DNA of 64,000 nucleotides from Axinella damicornis (lineage: Eukaryota; Porifera; Demospongiae; Axinellida; Axinellidae), in NCBI GenBank assembly GCA_963931865.1, contig OZ007511.1:12436081-12500080 (forward strand). Reading direction: 5' to 3'. The notes under the pieces are model-generated. The model did not search any database, was not told the DNA's origin, and saw only the letters and a program-made list of their open reading frames with translations. The position numbers and the translations under genes are program-made. How positions within the stretch are numbered: the first letter of the stretch is position 1; every line of letters begins with the position of its first letter. Shown here piece by piece: positions 20,758 through 32,350 of the stretch.

Positions 20758-21378
20758 TCTGTGATCCATTTTGTTCAGTGACACTGCACCCTTGCACCAT
20801 CCACACTGTGATCTGTTTTGTTCAGTGACACTGCACCCTTGCACCATCCGCACTGTGATCTGTTTTGTTCAGTGACACTGCACCCTTGCACCATCCGCAC
20901 TGTGATCTGTTTTGTTCAGTGACACTGCACCCTTGCACCATCTGCACTGTGATCTGTTTTGTTCAGTGACACTGCACCCTTGCACCATCTGCACTGTGAT
21001 CTGTTTTGTTCAGTGACACTGCACCCTTGCACCATCCGCACTGTGATCTGTTTTGTTCAGTGACACTGCACCCTTGCACCATCCGCACTGTGATCTGTTT
21101 TGTTCAGTGACACTGCACCCTTGCACCATCTGCACTGTGATCTGTTTTGTTCAGTGACACTGCACCCTTGCACCATCCGCACTGTGATCTGTTTTGTTCA
21201 GTGACACTGCACCCTTGCACCATCCGCACTGTGATCTGTTTTGTTCAGTGACACTGCACCCTTGAACCATCCTCACTGTGATCTGTTTTGTTCAGTGACG
21301 CTGCACCCTTGCACCATCCGCACTGTGATCTGTTTTGTTCAGTGACACTGCACCCTTGCACCATCCGCACTGTGATCT
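20758..21378. repeat. 47-bp minisatellite, about 13 copies
   Basis: The unit contains TGTGATCTGTTTTGTTCAGT followed by a gacactgcaccc block. Copies are nearly identical; most differ at one position (ccatcYgc). It lies downstream of the copy 2 gene. It is a plain tandem array without spacers, not a CRISPR array. Confidence 0.93.
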
Positions 21379-21674
21379 GCACAAAATGTTTGTTTTAGTA
21401 GCCTCAATTATTGTTCCTACCACCAGAATTTGATCCTTCCAAGAAGTTTTGTTGAGCAAAAATTTTCTTCAACGGATATAATATTGTGAAGGCTAATTTA
21501 ATCTGCTCACATATCAATTCTAAAATTCAATACCAATACTATTCGGTTGTAATTCGCTCTGCAGGACTAGCCATTGTAGCTAATTCTGTTGTTTTAGAGC
21601 ATTATTATGGCAACCAGTGCCAGCATTGTTGCTTGAAAATTAAAGGTCAGATTTCACTGTCAAGAAATCAATCA

Positions 21675-21680
21675 TTTATT
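21675..21680 (-). terminator. Polyadenylation signal of copy 2
   Basis: AATAAA on the minus strand about 445 bp downstream of the stop at 22125. The intervening 3' UTR (21681-22124) is built of about four degenerate 75-90 bp repeats containing acagcattcagtaa. Confidence 0.45.
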
Positions 21681-22124
21681 TAAACAGCATTCAGTAATCA
21701 CATGCTATACAAATCAAACTTAGTACTGTGGAAAAACAGTCAAGAAAGCAAAACTTTAGAACAGCATTCAGTAAGTACATGCTGTATAAATCAAACTTAG
21801 TACTGTGAAAACCAGCTAATAGACAGCTGCAGTCAATAAAGCAACACTTTAGAACAACATTCAGTAATTACATATTAAATCAAACGGTGCATGTACAGTG
21901 AAAAAACAACTAACAAACAGCCAAGATAAGCAGCGTTAAATTAATCGAACTAAGTACACTGGAAATATTAACTAAAAATTAATAATAAACAGTCAGTCAA
22001 GTTAGCAGTCACTTTTAACAGCATTCAGTAATTACATGTCAAACAAAACTATGCATGGCAAAAAGGAACTAATCAATGTTCATTGACTACGGAAGTACAA
22101 CTGATTTCTGGTGTGGTGCTGATT

Positions 22125-25100
22125 TCATGGAGTGTTTGTGTCAAGCAAGTCCAGCGGTTCACGAAGTTGAATAAAGCTTCTTGTTGGAGCAACTAGAGGC
22201 TGATTTCCCCGATCTTGATCCTCAGACTGCAAATTTCCTGTCCTGGCATGGCGATGTATCTGACAGGCATTCAACTTATACTTCCGCATTTTGGATTTGA
22301 TTTGACGGTAAATATGGCAGAGGAGTATTCCCAGGAATGTCAGAAAAGCTACACTAATGGAAATGTAAGTCGCAACTTGTCTTCCGCGTACTTGACTGTT
22401 GTCTTTCTGGTTCATTACTGTGACATGATAGGTAGCTGCAGCAAGGATGCCAAGATTTACAACGAACGAAATTTCAAGAGCATTCAAACCCCAATTTTTG
22501 TACACACTGCCAGTGAAGAGCAATACCACCATTAGTCCGAGGACTGCCAAAGAAATAGCCAGAAGATTAATACTGGACTCTCCACTCACATTGAAAGCAA
22601 AGACAAGGTAGAGGCCACATCGAAGCAGGAGCAGTAGCCCTGTCCAGTAACGATGTTTCAACTTGTATGGGGCATGATATGCATCTATAAAGTCTTTCAC
22701 ATAGAGATTATTAGCCCAGAATAAGAGCCAAAAGTGAGATTTCGCTCGCAACCACTGGCCTAGAAGCAACAGAAAAGTGTATGGAAGGAAGAGAAGCAAC
22801 AAGAACAGAACAGCAACTACTGCAAGTGGAATATACCACGATCTTGGAGTGCTTGCATCATACAGCCAGACAATTTCTTCTCCACTGCGATAATGGAGAG
22901 AGGTGAGAGAAAGTGTAACAAGGATGATGCGCAGAATCTTTGCATAAGACAGAAAGAAGAGGGTTGCCAAAGCTGGAATGGTGTTTGTGCCAAGGAGCTT
23001 TGACACTCGCAGTGAGTGACGGCTGATGTAAACTAGTGCTCCTACTAGTGTCCAAACATAAAGTGGAAATACAAACTGCAAGCAGGTTTTGAAGAAAACG
23101 TCCATTCCATTGTAAAAGCAGGTCTCAATACCGAGGTCAAGGTTCAACCAGGCTATGAACACAGTAAGAACTTTGCTCTGGTCTCGTGGGAGAAAGATGT
23201 GATGATTTGATGCAATAATGTTGGCATAGAATATCAGTCCGTGGATGGTTCCAGCTGCTACTGTGAGGTTTAGAAGGAACAGCAAGACAACTAAACAAAC
23301 TCCAGCTATAGCAAACGGAACAAGAAGAAACAGGTGCTCATTACCACATCGTCTGCACTGGAAACTGCCAAGTATAGAACTTTCTCCTTCTCTACACTGG
23401 CCACATAAGAGACCAATGCGGTTGAATTCACACTGTTCACTAAAATCATTCAAATGAATGTATTTTTTGCTTCTTGTGCAGTAGTTGAGAGGGCAATTTC
23501 CATGAAGAATCAGTCCATCGTATGTCCCATTCTTGTCCGAGACACCAACCCAGAAGTTGCCAGCTCCGTGGCCAGTTCGCAGTATTGCTTGTTTGTTAAT
23601 GTCACAGTTGTCAGTGTACTGCAGTAGTCTGGGGTCACATTCACATATCCCAGAAGAGTTGAGTAGCTGAAAGCCAGGTGGACAGTCCTCTAGAGTGATG
23701 TTGATGGCAAGTTCTTCAGTCTCACCTGACACGCGGCTGGGATATATCATGATTTGTTTCGTATAATTAGCAGAAGTGAAACTATATTCCTTGATGGTGC
23801 AGTGACTTGTAGTAACATATGATCTGTTTTCATAATTAAGGTTGACATGGAAAATGGCTGGAATTGGCATATTCGCCTGATCTACTGCAAGTACAGACAC
23901 ATCAAAACGTTGACCTGCAAAGACACTTTTTTGTTGAGTTCTTTCTGCACATTCAGTATTGTTGCTACTACAAAAGCATATCTGTGTTGGATCAGATGAA
24001 ATAGGTGATGTTTTGGAATGTTCATCGTCGTACACGATAAATCTACTGAAGATATCGACTGCGCTTGTTGCATTTGTGTTTGGCATCACTGCAGAGAAGT
24101 CACACTTGTTCAGCAAACCACCATAAAGAACACTTCCTCTCTTCCTAGCCGAGTTATTCTTAAAACTCAGCTGGGGATCTAGGTGAGTGTGAGGTTGTCG
24201 CATCGGGATGTGAAAGAAACATTGATTTCGGAAAGGTGAATTTAATCCAGGCAGGTGCTGTCCAACAACATCTGCTACATAAATTGCCCCACCATATTCA
24301 TCTGCCACATTACCACTGAAGCAAAGAGGTGAGGTGGAGTGGAGGTCAATGTTTGAATACTGGTCCAAATAAATTGCGCCACCCCGTAAAGCTGTGTTGT
24401 TCACGAAGTTGTTACCATATCCATCTCCAGATTTGGATCCTCTCTGGTGGTTTCTCTGCTCTGAGCAAAACATTTCCTGTCCGATTGTTGTGTGGTGACT
24501 GTAGTTTGAAAATACCGAGTTGCTTTTGAGTAGCTGGATAGCACCACCATATGTTGCTGTGTTGTTCAAAAATAAGGTATTCCCTTGGAATGTCAAGTCA
24601 CTGTGGGATGCACAAATTGCAGCTCCCTGTTGGCTTACTGAGAGTTGAAACAAGTTGTTACCACTGAAGGTTAAGTTACTGTTTGTAGTGCAAATTGATC
24701 CACCTCTTTCTTCGGCCATGCTAGTTTTGAAAGTGTTCGTACCATTCAGAGTTACTCTGCTTTTCGTCACATGTATTACTCCACCTTCAGCTCTGGCCTT
24801 GTTGTCATGGAAGCAGTTGTTTCCATCTATGTACACTGTACTGTCATCTATGTACATTGCCCCTCCACTGTACGCTGAATTCCTCCTCATATTTGTGGAT
24901 CCACTCATATTTACCGACTTGCAGAGGATAGCAGCCACACCTCCACCATATTGCACTGCAGAGTTGTTGGTGAAGGTTATATCTCCAGGTAAGTGCAAAC
25001 TGCTGTCAAATGCATACACTCCTCCTCCAGTTATGCTGGCATTGTTACCATTCAACATGTTCTTTCCTTGCAAAGTCAAGGTACCATTCATCACAAGAAT

Positions 25101-28025
25101 TCCTCCACCAATAGTTGCAGCATGGTTAGCATTGAAGGAATTGACTGCAACTCTATGTGTGGAGTAATGGTTTGTAAAGCAGCTGGCATGATTTGAAATT
25201 GTATCCATTAACGTACTGTCTTCTAAACCAACTCCGCCTCCTCTTTCTGCTGAATTGTGTTCAAAATTATTGACTCCACATAAAGTGACATGACTGTTTT
25301 CTCTAGCATAGATTCCTCCCCCATTCTCTGTTGCTTGGTTGTCATGGAAATAACTGGTTCCAAAGAACCTCACATTACTTCTTGCTGCATACATTCCAGC
25401 TCCACTGTAATCAGCCAGGTTGGCTTTGAAGGTGCAGTTTGCCTTGAATTCTAAGGTGCTGTTGTCACTGAAGATTCCTCCTCCTGTAACAGCTGAGTTG
25501 TTCAAAGCTTCCAAAAAACTGCTACTGTAGAAATGCAGAGAGCTCCATCGCATGTTGATTCCTCCACCTCTTGTTGCAGAGTTGGATATTAATGTGCTTT
25601 TTCCATTTGCTTTCACGTGGCTGTCATATGCAAATATTGCTCCACCTTCATATGCTGCTGTGCAGTTTCTGAAAGAGGCGTAGCTGTCCAGTTTCAAAAT
25701 GCTATTTTCCAACCACACAGCTCCACCACTAACATTTGCCACACTGTCTGTAAATGTGTTGTTACCATTGAAGTTGAGTGTACTGTTTGCAGTGGCATAG
25801 ATTCCCCCTCCCTCTTTCATGGCTGTATTACGCCGAAATGCATTGCTTCCAGTGAGGGTCAACAAAGTCCTTCGTGTGTAGATCCCCGCACCATAAAAGA
25901 TGGCCACATTTCCCTCAACATTATTGTTTCCCTTCAAGTGCATTGTGCTATTGTCCAAGTAAATGCCTGCACCGATTTGTGCTTTATTGTCATTGTGAGA
26001 GCTGTTTCCACTAAACCAGAGATTACTACTGTCTGAGCATACCCCACCACCATCAAGATGAGCTGAATTGTTAGAAATTTTGCAGATGCCGCTTACTTTG
26101 ATTTCCGAAAAGCTTGAATAAATTCCCCCACCTCTCCTTGCTGAATTCAATACAAAGTTAGCTGAACCAGGAAGAGCCAGAGTGGAATCTAGTGCATAAA
26201 TCCCCCCACCATTGTCAGTTGCTGCGTTGTAATGGATGACAGTTTCTCCAATGAACGTTACATGACTCTTCTTCATGTACACTCCACCTCCTTCAAATGC
26301 TGAACACTTTGTGATACTGTGGTTCCCCTTCATTCTCAGGACACTTTCTTGTACACCAATGGCACCGCCATTGTGGCCCTGATTGCCTTCAAAATTTCCA
26401 TATCCATGGATAATAAGAGTGCTGTTCAAGGCTGCTACTCCTCCGCCACTGATAACACTGCTAGTGATGCTGAGAGCACTATTGTTGACAAATGAAGGGT
26501 GTCCATTGATGGCTAGGGTGCTATTATATACTACTGCGATTCCACCACCATTTCCTCTATTTCTCCAGAAACGATTATTTCCTTTCAGGTAGATAGTAGA
26601 GCCATTGGATGCAAGAATACCTCCACCATCTCCACCAAAATTAGATATGAAAGTGCTCGTACCAGTCATGTTCACAATAGTGTGGTTGTATGCTACGATT
26701 CCACCACCATAAAAAATAGCTGAGTTGCTTTCATAAGTGGTATTCCAATTCATGTTCACAATGGTATGAAATACTGCAGAGATCCCACCACCACTAGTAG
26801 CAAAATTGTTTACAAAAGTGGTATTCCCATTCATGTTCACAGTGGTATGGTCCTCTGCATAGATCCCACCACCAGTACTAGGACGATAGGTAACGGGGAT
26901 CCCACCAACATGAATAGTTGCTGTAGCTGAGTTGTGTATGAAAGTGGTATCCCCATTCATGTTCACAGTGGCACAGTTAATTGCAAAGATACCACCACCA
27001 GCACCACCATAATATTGACTGGAAACAGAATTGTTGACAAAAGTGTTGGTTCCACTGAGGGTCAGAGTGCTATTATTTTGTACATAGATCCCTCCACCTC
27101 CTGCATCATCTCCATACCGACTGGAAACAGAATTGCTGTCAAAAGTATTGGTTCCATCGAGGGTAAGAGTGCTATTATCTCGTACATAGATCCCACCACC
27201 ATGACTCTCTGCTCTGAAGATCAGAGTGTTATTATCTAGCCGTTCATAGATCGCACCACCCACAGAATTGTTTGTGAAAGTGCTGGCTCCACTGAAGATA
27301 ACAATGCTGATACTTCCTATATAGATGCCACCACCACTATTAGCTATGTTCCTTTCAAACAGGGTGGTACCAGTAAAATTGAGACTACTCTTGACTACAA
27401 GCATTCCACCTCCTGAAACAAGATGACATAAGTTAGAAAATGGTGAGGCAGAGCATCTTTCGAACAATATTTTACCATTGTCAAAGAAGCTAGTGTTGTC
27501 TAGAACTGCTATGCTGTTAATTACTGCCAATGCAGTGCCGGAGCTATTCTGAAAGGTACAGTTTGTGATCATGGTGTGCTGCACTGAATCAACAAACAAG
27601 CCGTACAGAGCCTCGCCATATAGTTTCGGTAACAAGTGAAGTCTCCCACAAGAAGTAAACATCAACCCATCTATCATCAATCCAGAAACATTTTCAAATA
27701 CAATGCCGACATTATCTGTGCATAGAACCTCCGTTGAATTTGGGTTTCCCAAGAGTTTGACATGTCGAATGTTTGCGACAGTAAAGCTCACCTCAAGAAC
27801 GTGTATGCCAGGCAGGAGTTTCAGTTCAACATCTGAAACATTGAAGCGTTGGTCATAATTTCGTTCATACTCAGTGAGGGTCAGGCAAGGATCCGGAGAA
27901 TGTGGGCATGTGGCACTGGTTGAGGTAGGTCTCACATAATAAGTTGCTGAATGAGCAGCAGACAGGAAGAGAAGACCCAATAGAATTACAGTCCCAGCCG
28001 AGTGAAGCTTTGCTGAAACAATCAT
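22125..28025 (-). CDS. Giant Pmp-repeat multi-pass surface protein, copy 2, intact
   Basis: One uninterrupted 1966-codon frame. Signal peptide at residues 1-26. TYYVRPTS and a CPHSPDPCLTL motif follow, then a beta-helix ectodomain to about residue 1310. The ectodomain is built of Pmp-type repeats (GGGIY... with F-x-x-N) and has dozens of N-glycosylation sequons. A Cys-rich linker (about 1445-1560) includes GICECD and GLLCGQCREG. Eight or nine hydrophobic segments occupy about 1563-1905, followed by a short basic tail. The membrane region is not a recognisable rhodopsin-type receptor. Pmp repeats act in adhesion and autotransport in Chlamydia. In this animal protein a surface adhesion or recognition role is inference. 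The start is supported by the signal peptide and by identity with copy 1. The gene lies in tandem with copy 1, 13.8 kb apart start to start. Confidence 0.93.
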   Translation of the reverse strand: MIVSAKLHSAGTVILLGLLFLSAAHSATYYVRPTSTSATCPHSPDPCLTLTEYERNYDQRFNVSDVELKLLPGIHVLEVSFTVANIRHVKLLGNPNSTEVLCTDNVGIVFENVSGLMIDGLMFTSCGRLHLLPKLYGEALYGLFVDSVQHTMITNCTFQNSSGTALAVINSIAVLDNTSFFDNGKILFERCSASPFSNLCHLVSGGGMLVVKSSLNFTGTTLFERNIANSGGGIYIGSISIVIFSGASTFTNNSVGGAIYERLDNNTLIFRAESHGGGIYVRDNSTLTLDGTNTFDSNSVSSRYGDDAGGGGIYVQNNSTLTLSGTNTFVNNSVSSQYYGGAGGGIFAINCATVNMNGDTTFIHNSATATIHVGGIPVTYRPSTGGGIYAEDHTTVNMNGNTTFVNNFATSGGGISAVFHTIVNMNWNTTYESNSAIFYGGGIVAYNHTIVNMTGTSTFISNFGGDGGGILASNGSTIYLKGNNRFWRNRGNGGGIAVVYNSTLAINGHPSFVNNSALSITSSVISGGGVAALNSTLIIHGYGNFEGNQGHNGGAIGVQESVLRMKGNHSITKCSAFEGGGVYMKKSHVTFIGETVIHYNAATDNGGGIYALDSTLALPGSANFVLNSARRGGGIYSSFSEIKVSGICKISNNSAHLDGGGVCSDSSNLWFSGNSSHNDNKAQIGAGIYLDNSTMHLKGNNNVEGNVAIFYGAGIYTRRTLLTLTGSNAFRRNTAMKEGGGIYATANSTLNFNGNNTFTDSVANVSGGAVWLENSILKLDSYASFRNCTAAYEGGAIFAYDSHVKANGKSTLISNSATRGGGINMRWSSLHFYSSSFLEALNNSAVTGGGIFSDNSTLEFKANCTFKANLADYSGAGMYAARSNVRFFGTSYFHDNQATENGGGIYARENSHVTLCGVNNFEHNSAERGGGVGLEDSTLMDTISNHASCFTNHYSTHRVAVNSFNANHAATIGGGILVMNGTLTLQGKNMLNGNNASITGGGVYAFDSSLHLPGDITFTNNSAVQYGGGVAAILCKSVNMSGSTNMRRNSAYSGGAMYIDDSTVYIDGNNCFHDNKARAEGGVIHVTKSRVTLNGTNTFKTSMAEERGGSICTTNSNLTFSGNNLFQLSVSQQGAAICASHSDLTFQGNTLFLNNTATYGGAIQLLKSNSVFSNYSHHTTIGQEMFCSEQRNHQRGSKSGDGYGNNFVNNTALRGGAIYLDQYSNIDLHSTSPLCFSGNVADEYGGAIYVADVVGQHLPGLNSPFRNQCFFHIPMRQPHTHLDPQLSFKNNSARKRGSVLYGGLLNKCDFSAVMPNTNATSAVDIFSRFIVYDDEHSKTSPISSDPTQICFCSSNNTECAERTQQKSVFAGQRFDVSVLAVDQANMPIPAIFHVNLNYENRSYVTTSHCTIKEYSFTSANYTKQIMIYPSRVSGETEELAINITLEDCPPGFQLLNSSGICECDPRLLQYTDNCDINKQAILRTGHGAGNFWVGVSDKNGTYDGLILHGNCPLNYCTRSKKYIHLNDFSEQCEFNRIGLLCGQCREGESSILGSFQCRRCGNEHLFLLVPFAIAGVCLVVLLFLLNLTVAAGTIHGLIFYANIIASNHHIFLPRDQSKVLTVFIAWLNLDLGIETCFYNGMDVFFKTCLQFVFPLYVWTLVGALVYISRHSLRVSKLLGTNTIPALATLFFLSYAKILRIILVTLSLTSLHYRSGEEIVWLYDASTPRSWYIPLAVVAVLFLLLLFLPYTFLLLLGQWLRAKSHFWLLFWANNLYVKDFIDAYHAPYKLKHRYWTGLLLLLRCGLYLVFAFNVSGESSINLLAISLAVLGLMVVLLFTGSVYKNWGLNALEISFVVNLGILAAATYHVTVMNQKDNSQVRGRQVATYISISVAFLTFLGILLCHIYRQIKSKMRKYKLNACQIHRHARTGNLQSEDQDRGNQPLVAPTRSFIQLREPLDLLDTNTP

Positions 28026-28057
28026 GTCACCTATACTTGCAGCTCTGTCACATTACC
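28026..28057 (-). other. 5' UTR and splice acceptor of copy 2
   Basis: The acceptor TTCTACAG (AG at 28059-28058) and the leader to the ATG are nearly identical to copy 1. Confidence 0.5.
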
Positions 28058-29039
28058 CTGTAGAACATGTTAACGCTCTACATTAATAACTATATATATA
28101 TATACTGAACTCTGTTGACTACAATTGTGCTGTTGGCTTATGCTTAGCAACTCTTAAATTAACTGCAGCTATATAATATCAGTTAGCATAGATGCACACA
28201 CCAATAATTTCTCCAGAAGGAAGAATAGATGTAGTAGATATTCAGGGAAGTTCAACAAGGAGTCATCACAGCCAAAAATTACCTCCAACTACATCTGTTC
28301 ATGGCTTGCCTTGTGACATAATTTTATATAAGGTGGCTGCCCACACAATTAAAGTGTGACAGGTATATACATACAAAATAATGTGATGACTTCTGCATAA
28401 TTAGTTTCATCACACTAAGGTGCTGAGCAACCGCTTAGTGCCAAGTAAAAGGTGAGGGAAATTGAGCCTAAGTGTTACTAACCACATGTCAGATTGCAAT
28501 AACACAACTGGAGGTAACCAGTAGAATAGGCATAGGAACAGAGCTGGAGACAACCCTTCATAGCATTGGTGATGTTAATTTGCTGTCTGTGTAGCTACAG
28601 CTGTTTTGGTCAGTCCAATCCTATTTCATTGGTCTGGCAGGAAGTTCATACATTTACCCAAAGGGTTTCTGGCCCATCTTAAGTAACGCAAACCTTAGCT
28701 GTATGTCTTTCCATATATCCTCGTTCCCAGGAGCTCAGTAAATTGGGCCTGGTATATCCACTGTTTGTGCATGCGCGGCTCCCCAGGTTTTGCAGGAACT
28801 TGAAAACTACTGCAATACTAGTCCGTGTTACACGACCAAACATTACTGAAACACGGGAGTTGTTTTACATCTAGCTACAAGACACTCAACCAAGCCGTGC
28901 TGTATGCCCTCGGTAAGGGTCGGAAAGCAAGGAATGGTGCTGAATGACGAACAACTGACAGCAATACAGCACATAGCTAGCTACATAATAGTAAATAGAG
29001 CGGCTGAGTTTGACATCACCAGCAACCAAACAACCAAAC

Positions 29040-29445
29040 GCCCTCCTTTATATTCACGGAAACTAAGATCGTACAGGACCTTCAATCTACCTTCGAACAA
29101 GAGCCCTACCTGTATCTTCCCCGACACCTGAGAATTCCTCTAACCAGACTGAGAACTAGCTCACACCAACTTATGATAGAGATTGGTCGGTATCACAGAC
29201 CTCCCATCCCAGTGGAAGATCGCCTTTGCCCGACATGCAATGTAATTGAAGATGAAGAACACTTCATGTTGGAATGCACCCAATACAACAGAGAAGCGCT
29301 GAGAAACTGGTGCACTAACAACCACAAACCGTTCTAACATCTCCGGATCCAAAACAGCAAAAGATTCCAGTTCAAGAAACACCAAGCTGATATACCTAAC
29401 TGCCTCCTTTGTCCAAAAGAACTTAAAGAAACGAACCTCTAGTTG
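29040..29445 (+). mobile_element. 3' end of a LINE reverse-transcriptase ORF (degenerate)
   Basis: One frame reads HLRIPLTRLRTSSHQLMIEI, then GRYHRPPIPVEDRLCPTC and EDEEHFMLECTQYN. This is the C-terminal Cys/His segment common to many non-LTR retrotransposon polyproteins (R-L-C-x-x-C, E-x-H-F-x-x-x-C). An in-frame stop follows shortly after, so it is a dead fragment. The 5' part is absent. Confidence 0.7.
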
Positions 29446-30174
29446 TTGACTAATGGGTTTCACGGCCCCCAAATTGTCATTAAATTATTATCTAGCTATA
29501 TTCCGTTTCTTTAATAGGACCAGGAGCTTATGAGCGCCGCGAAGCTTATGGGCTCCTGATAAGACTGATGGCAAGAAAGTAGTAATTTCTACAGCGATCT
29601 TAGAAACGTAAGCAGCTTGGAACTTACGAAGTAGTGTGTCAACTGTCACTGTCCATGCCGATTAGATCGAGCCTCAGCTACGCGACCTAGAGTACAAGTG
29701 AACTACGTCCAGCTGCCATTATTACTCAGTCACGTGGTTTGTGGCGTCATTGTGCGTCAATGCAGCAATAATGTGGCTACATACATAAGGCCAGGTCGAA
29801 TTTATATGGGGTCTTACCGTTTGTATCGTGCTTTGCGTCCACTTCGAAAAGGCAGAAGTGGCGTATCACCGTCCACAGACTTTGAACCATGGCCCTGCAT
29901 GATGCTGGAGTCGTATAATATTTGTCCGTGATAGCTATATATTTCAGCTTTACATAGCTAGCTAGCTATCTCAATGAATTTTGGGGAGAATGTAATGGAA
30001 CTGCTCGCGCATGCATGCACAAACAGTGGATACGAAATGGTGTGGTGGGTCCTTCCATGTCATTTCGGATGAGCAGCCTGTTTGGAGTGTGTTGCCGACA
30101 GCTACCAGACTCGTGACTGGGATGTGCTTCATTGTTTTCAACACCTTGACTGTGTATATTTTAGTGATCGAAGT

Positions 30175-30282
30175 GGATATTGGTCCGGCAGGAAGGTATA
30201 TTAGGGCCATGGCCGGTTCTAGATGCGCGTGCGTTTCCAGTACCTATACCTAAAGTATGTACTTCCTGCCGGACCAATATCC
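30175..30282. repeat. 21-bp perfect inverted repeat around a 66-bp loop
   Basis: ATATTGGTCCGGCAGGAAG (30177-30195) pairs exactly with 30262-30280, extended by two more bases. It is probably a small foldback element. Confidence 0.7.
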
Positions 30283-30485
30283 GCGTTGTTTAGTGATTTA
30301 TGTTCTCATTCCCCCTCCCTCTATGCTCATATTGGGCTTTGCGATGATACTTTGATACCAGGCGCTCTTCTCCCCAATTACTGAGCGCCTGGGAATGAGG
30401 CTAGTGCCTTAAGGTGACGGTGTTGTACCCACACAGTACTGCTACTAGAGAATCCTTAATTGCGTGAATATATTTAGCCTGCCGC

Positions 30486-30821
30486 TATAGACCCGTTGCA
30501 CTTACGTCACATTTTCCGTGGAATTTCCGTATACTATCCGGAAGCCGCCATCTTGGTGTACCAAAATACATTGGCTTTATATGCAGTATCGATCAAAACA
30601 TGTCCTGCGTCACTGGTAAGGGGTTAGCTATATAGCTTTAATAGCCTATGTAGCAATCACATTTCGTCCGATTCAACGCATACTAGAAGCATTGTTGGTG
30701 CATGATTGTGTTTACCGAGATCGCCATAGAAGCTGCTATCTCCAAAAACACTAAATAGCCGCCATGTTGGTGTCCATTTCTGTATTTTTGAATTGATGAC
30801 GTCAGCTGCAACGGGTCTATA
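30486..30821. mobile_element. TIR element, TATAGACCCGTTGCA ends
   Basis: The left end TATAGACCCGTTGCA is mirrored at 30807-30821. The inner arms continue imperfectly through acgtca and a GCCGCCATSTTGGTG motif. The 336-bp length and lack of a coding frame indicate a nonautonomous DNA transposon. Confidence 0.7.
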
Positions 30822-30986
30822 ATTAACTATGTGGTAAGATAACACCAGGTGGTGATTGCACGTCGCACTGAGCAAGCAAGTTTATTATTTCTGCGTCAAT
30901 TATTCAGCTCTGTCACATGTAGACCGTATTTCGTCAACATTTCAATTGTACGGACTCCGGGGAAGAGCCCAAGTGTAAAAGCTTGT

Positions 30987-31757
30987 CTAGCGTACAGTCC
31001 CCAATTATGGCCACGTTTTCACTAGTTTCTTCTATTGTGTACGCATGCGTTCACTATACCCACGGGTCTGCATACATATACTTGCAACCAACCTTTGTCC
31101 TTCTACAGGTAGCAACATCGTTCCGTATCTAGGTCTGAGCGAAGGAAGCTGAGAGGTCTAGTACTCGACGTTCACGGTGGCCATAATAGGGGACTGTCCC
31201 CTATTATGGCCACCCCATGCTAACTGGGAACCAAGGGGTTAATTCTTTAAAACTTTAACCCTGCATTGACCCTCACCCCTACTTGACAGACGGTGAAGAT
31301 TTCACGGTCCTAGGACATGCTGAGCCACCACAGGAGCTTATTATATTGTTGTACAGCATTATCAAATTCAATACAGCAAGTATAGTAAAATAAACAAAGT
31401 TGTTGACAATTAAACTTGCAGTTTTTTCTCCGGTTTCTTTTGGCAACGACAGAACTTACTAAAATACTCTACAAACAGTCATGGATACCTAGAAATACAA
31501 AACGGAGCAACGCCACCTGTCTCAACTCAGTAGGAGCCCGTCGCCCGAACATCGCGAGGTGAGAAAAGTCAATCACCGATTCAGGGCGATATTTCTCCGA
31601 GAGCAATAATGCTGACACCAACTTTTTTTGTGCCCTACGTTACCTTAGTTATACTGCGCATGTGCAAGAATACGGGAATCTACCAGTAGTCAGGAATCGC
31701 GAATACTAGTGCGTGGCCATAATAGGGGACTGGCCATAATTGGGGACTGTACGCTAG
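30987..31757. mobile_element. Tc1/mariner-like nonautonomous element with internal TIR palindrome
   Basis: Terminal CAGTCCCCAATTATGGCCA and its inverse are flanked by TA, itself within CTAGCG/CGCTAG. A third and fourth terminus meet head to head at 31176-31214 as a nearly perfect 39-bp palindrome. A further copy lies inside the right end (31713-31732). The arrangement implies one element inserted in or recombined with another. Confidence 0.7.
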
Positions 31758-32022
31758 CTAGTTACCGTTCGGAAGTTATAATAAAGTTTGGTTGCACATG
31801 CACAACCATACAGTGATGTAATCAGTGATTAGCTACACATCTTGGTACAATATCAGGTTATAGGCCTACTTTTCTCCCACATCATTCAATCTGATGGCAC
31901 CCTAGCCTGTATAGTTCAAGCTGGAACAATAATGATTGTTAAACTGGGCCACAATGGCAGCAACAACGGCAGTCCTGTTAGCTCCGTGTGCACAATTGCC
32001 GCTTCAATCCTAGAGCATGTAC

Positions 32023-32350
32023 ACTGTGGAAACTACATTATTGAACAGAAGTAGCTATCTGTCATCCCATGACTTGCTTGCTTGTGACTTGTGATTATCA
32101 CTAAGGAACATTTATTGTTATACTGTAACCATTGATGATATAGTAGTACACTCTAAAAGTTCATTACTGTGGAAACTACAATGTTGAAGTAACAACACAT
32201 CTGTCATCCCATGATTTGCTTGCAGCTGTGAGTTGTGATTATCACAAAGTCATGTATTATTATCCTGTAACCATTGATGGTATAGGTATAGTAGTATACA
32301 ATCTATATAATTATGCATGCTTTAAAAGTTCATTACTGTGGAAACTACAA
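32023..32350. repeat. Tandem duplication, about 155 bp unit
   Basis: Two copies share CTGTCATCCCATGAYTTGCT at one end and AAAGTTCATTACTGTGGAAA at the other. There is no coding content. Confidence 0.7.

Noticed and set aside
20758..21378. Regular repeats resembling a CRISPR array
   Set aside because: The 47-bp units are contiguous with no unique spacers, and the genome is eukaryotic; it is a minisatellite.
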